In this document: one piece after another, positions 5,600-6,050 of the stretch
How positions within the stretch are numbered: position 1 is the first letter of the stretch
How the letters are laid out: each line of letters starts with the position of its first letter
Notes under the pieces: generated by a model
The model's database searches: none
What the model was told of the DNA's origin: nothing
The model's input: only the letters and a program-made list of their open reading frames with translations
Origin: Planctomycetota bacterium
Lineage (GTDB): Bacteria; Planctomycetota; GCA-002687715; DRQF01
DNA: 6,050 nucleotides
NCBI GenBank assembly: GCA_024275615.1
Contig: JAJRYU010000628.1
Span: forward strand, 1-6,050
Direction of reading: 5' to 3'
Translations under genes and position numbers: made by a program

Positions 5600-6050
5600 A
5601 TGGCTAAAAAGAAAAGTGCGATTGAAGAAGACATAAAGATGGACATGACGCCGATGATCGACGTCACGTTTCAGCTGCTCATTTTCTTCATCATCACTCT
5701 GAAGTTTAAGCTTCTTGAGAAGAAGCTGAATTCCTACTTGCCTACGGATTTTGGAACCAACGCAACACCTCAGATTGTTGAAGAAGTGTTCGTGACGGTT
5801 CGTATGGTCCAGAAAAAGGGAAGCAAGCCAGGAGGCAACTTGATCGAGCAGAACACAGAGTTCTATTTCGAGCAAGAGCGGATTCGCGGCGATACGGAAG
5901 AGGAGATTCACCGGAAGATCTTTCAGAAGATCAAGAGCTTTCGCGATCAGCAAAAAGACGCGAAAGGCAAGATCTCTGCGGCAAGGGGTGTTCCTCACCA
6001 CCATGTCGTTTCCGTTCTCGACCTGTTCCACAAGGCAAAGTTTGAGACGA
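5600..6050 (+). CDS. exbD: ExbD/TolR-family protein, second copy (partial, C-terminus outside the window)
   Basis: The frame is open from the ATG at 5600 to the right edge, giving 150 residues with no stop. A short Lys-rich cytoplasmic N-terminus (MAKKKSAIEEDIK) leads into MDMTPMID (14-21), with the essential Asp at 21. The membrane helix is at about 19-33 (IDVTFQLLIFFIITL). The periplasmic part begins KLLEKKLNSYLPTDFGTN, then has a beta segment VFVTVRMV (63-70), a charged linker, and a helix at about 98-114. The visible end, GVPHHHVVSVLDLFHKAKF (130-148), matches the last helix of ExbD folds, where one more beta strand normally follows, so little of the protein is probably missing. Apart from the motif region it resembles the first copy only loosely, so the two are paralogues with different periplasmic faces. 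Together they suggest a mixed ExbD pair in one ExbB pore, or two alternative complexes. Confidence 0.93.
   Translation, partial: MAKKKSAIEEDIKMDMTPMIDVTFQLLIFFIITLKFKLLEKKLNSYLPTDFGTNATPQIVEEVFVTVRMVQKKGSKPGGNLIEQNTEFYFEQERIRGDTEEEIHRKIFQKIKSFRDQQKDAKGKISAARGVPHHHVVSVLDLFHKAKFET
5639..5662 (+). repeat. 24-bp direct repeat, copy 2 (codes for MDMTPMID in the second ExbD)
   Basis: This is identical to 5066-5089; the flanking bases differ on both sides. It lies at codons 14-21 of the second ExbD. Confidence 0.85.

Noticed and set aside
5993..6004. His-His-His in the second ExbD as a metal site
   Set aside because: It falls where ExbD folds have the loop before the last helix (GVPHHHVVSVLDLF). 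Three histidines alone do not support metal binding.
5564..6031. 155-codon open frame on the minus strand opposite the second exbD
   Set aside because: The + strand has a clear ExbD protein here with a ribosome binding site. The minus-strand product has no recognisable motif and is a shadow of codon bias.

Overview
The window holds a single-strand, tightly packed gene cluster, all on the + strand: two exported TPR-type repeat proteins, then one ExbB/TolQ/MotA-family proton-channel subunit and two different ExbD/TolR-family subunits. The second ExbD runs off the right edge. Base composition is near 50% GC by eye, every gene has a purine-rich ribosome binding site or a plausible weak one, and nothing suggests a mobile element, RNA gene, CRISPR array or phage. 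The protein style (large secreted TPR proteins of low recognisability, an ExbB with its own signal peptide, ExbDs with the TPMID-FQ-hydrophobic motif) is most like a Gram-negative bacterium of the Planctomycetota or wider PVC group. That assignment is inference from pattern memory, not from a search.

Layout: positions 1-57 may be the last codons of an upstream gene. Positions 74-2980 encode a 968-residue secreted TPR-like protein. Positions 3017-4114 encode a 365-residue secreted protein with a short beta-rich N-terminal segment and TPR-like helices. Positions 4115-4248 are a 134-nt gap with one hairpin. Positions 4249-4926 encode ExbB. Positions 4927-5014 are an 88-nt gap with two hairpins. 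Positions 5015-5548 encode the first ExbD. Positions 5600-6050 encode the first 150 residues of the second ExbD.

How they may work together: ExbB and ExbD proteins form an inner-membrane complex that turns proton flow into movement of a periplasmic or envelope-spanning partner. No TonB or TolA arm is visible here. Instead the co-directional partners are two exported TPR proteins, which would sit in the periplasm or on the outer membrane and could be the scaffold or load of the motor. One ExbB with two different ExbDs is formally like the AglR-AglQ-AglS motor of Myxococcus, so a motor with a mixed ExbD pair is a reasonable hypothesis. The true substrate or process cannot be told from the sequence.
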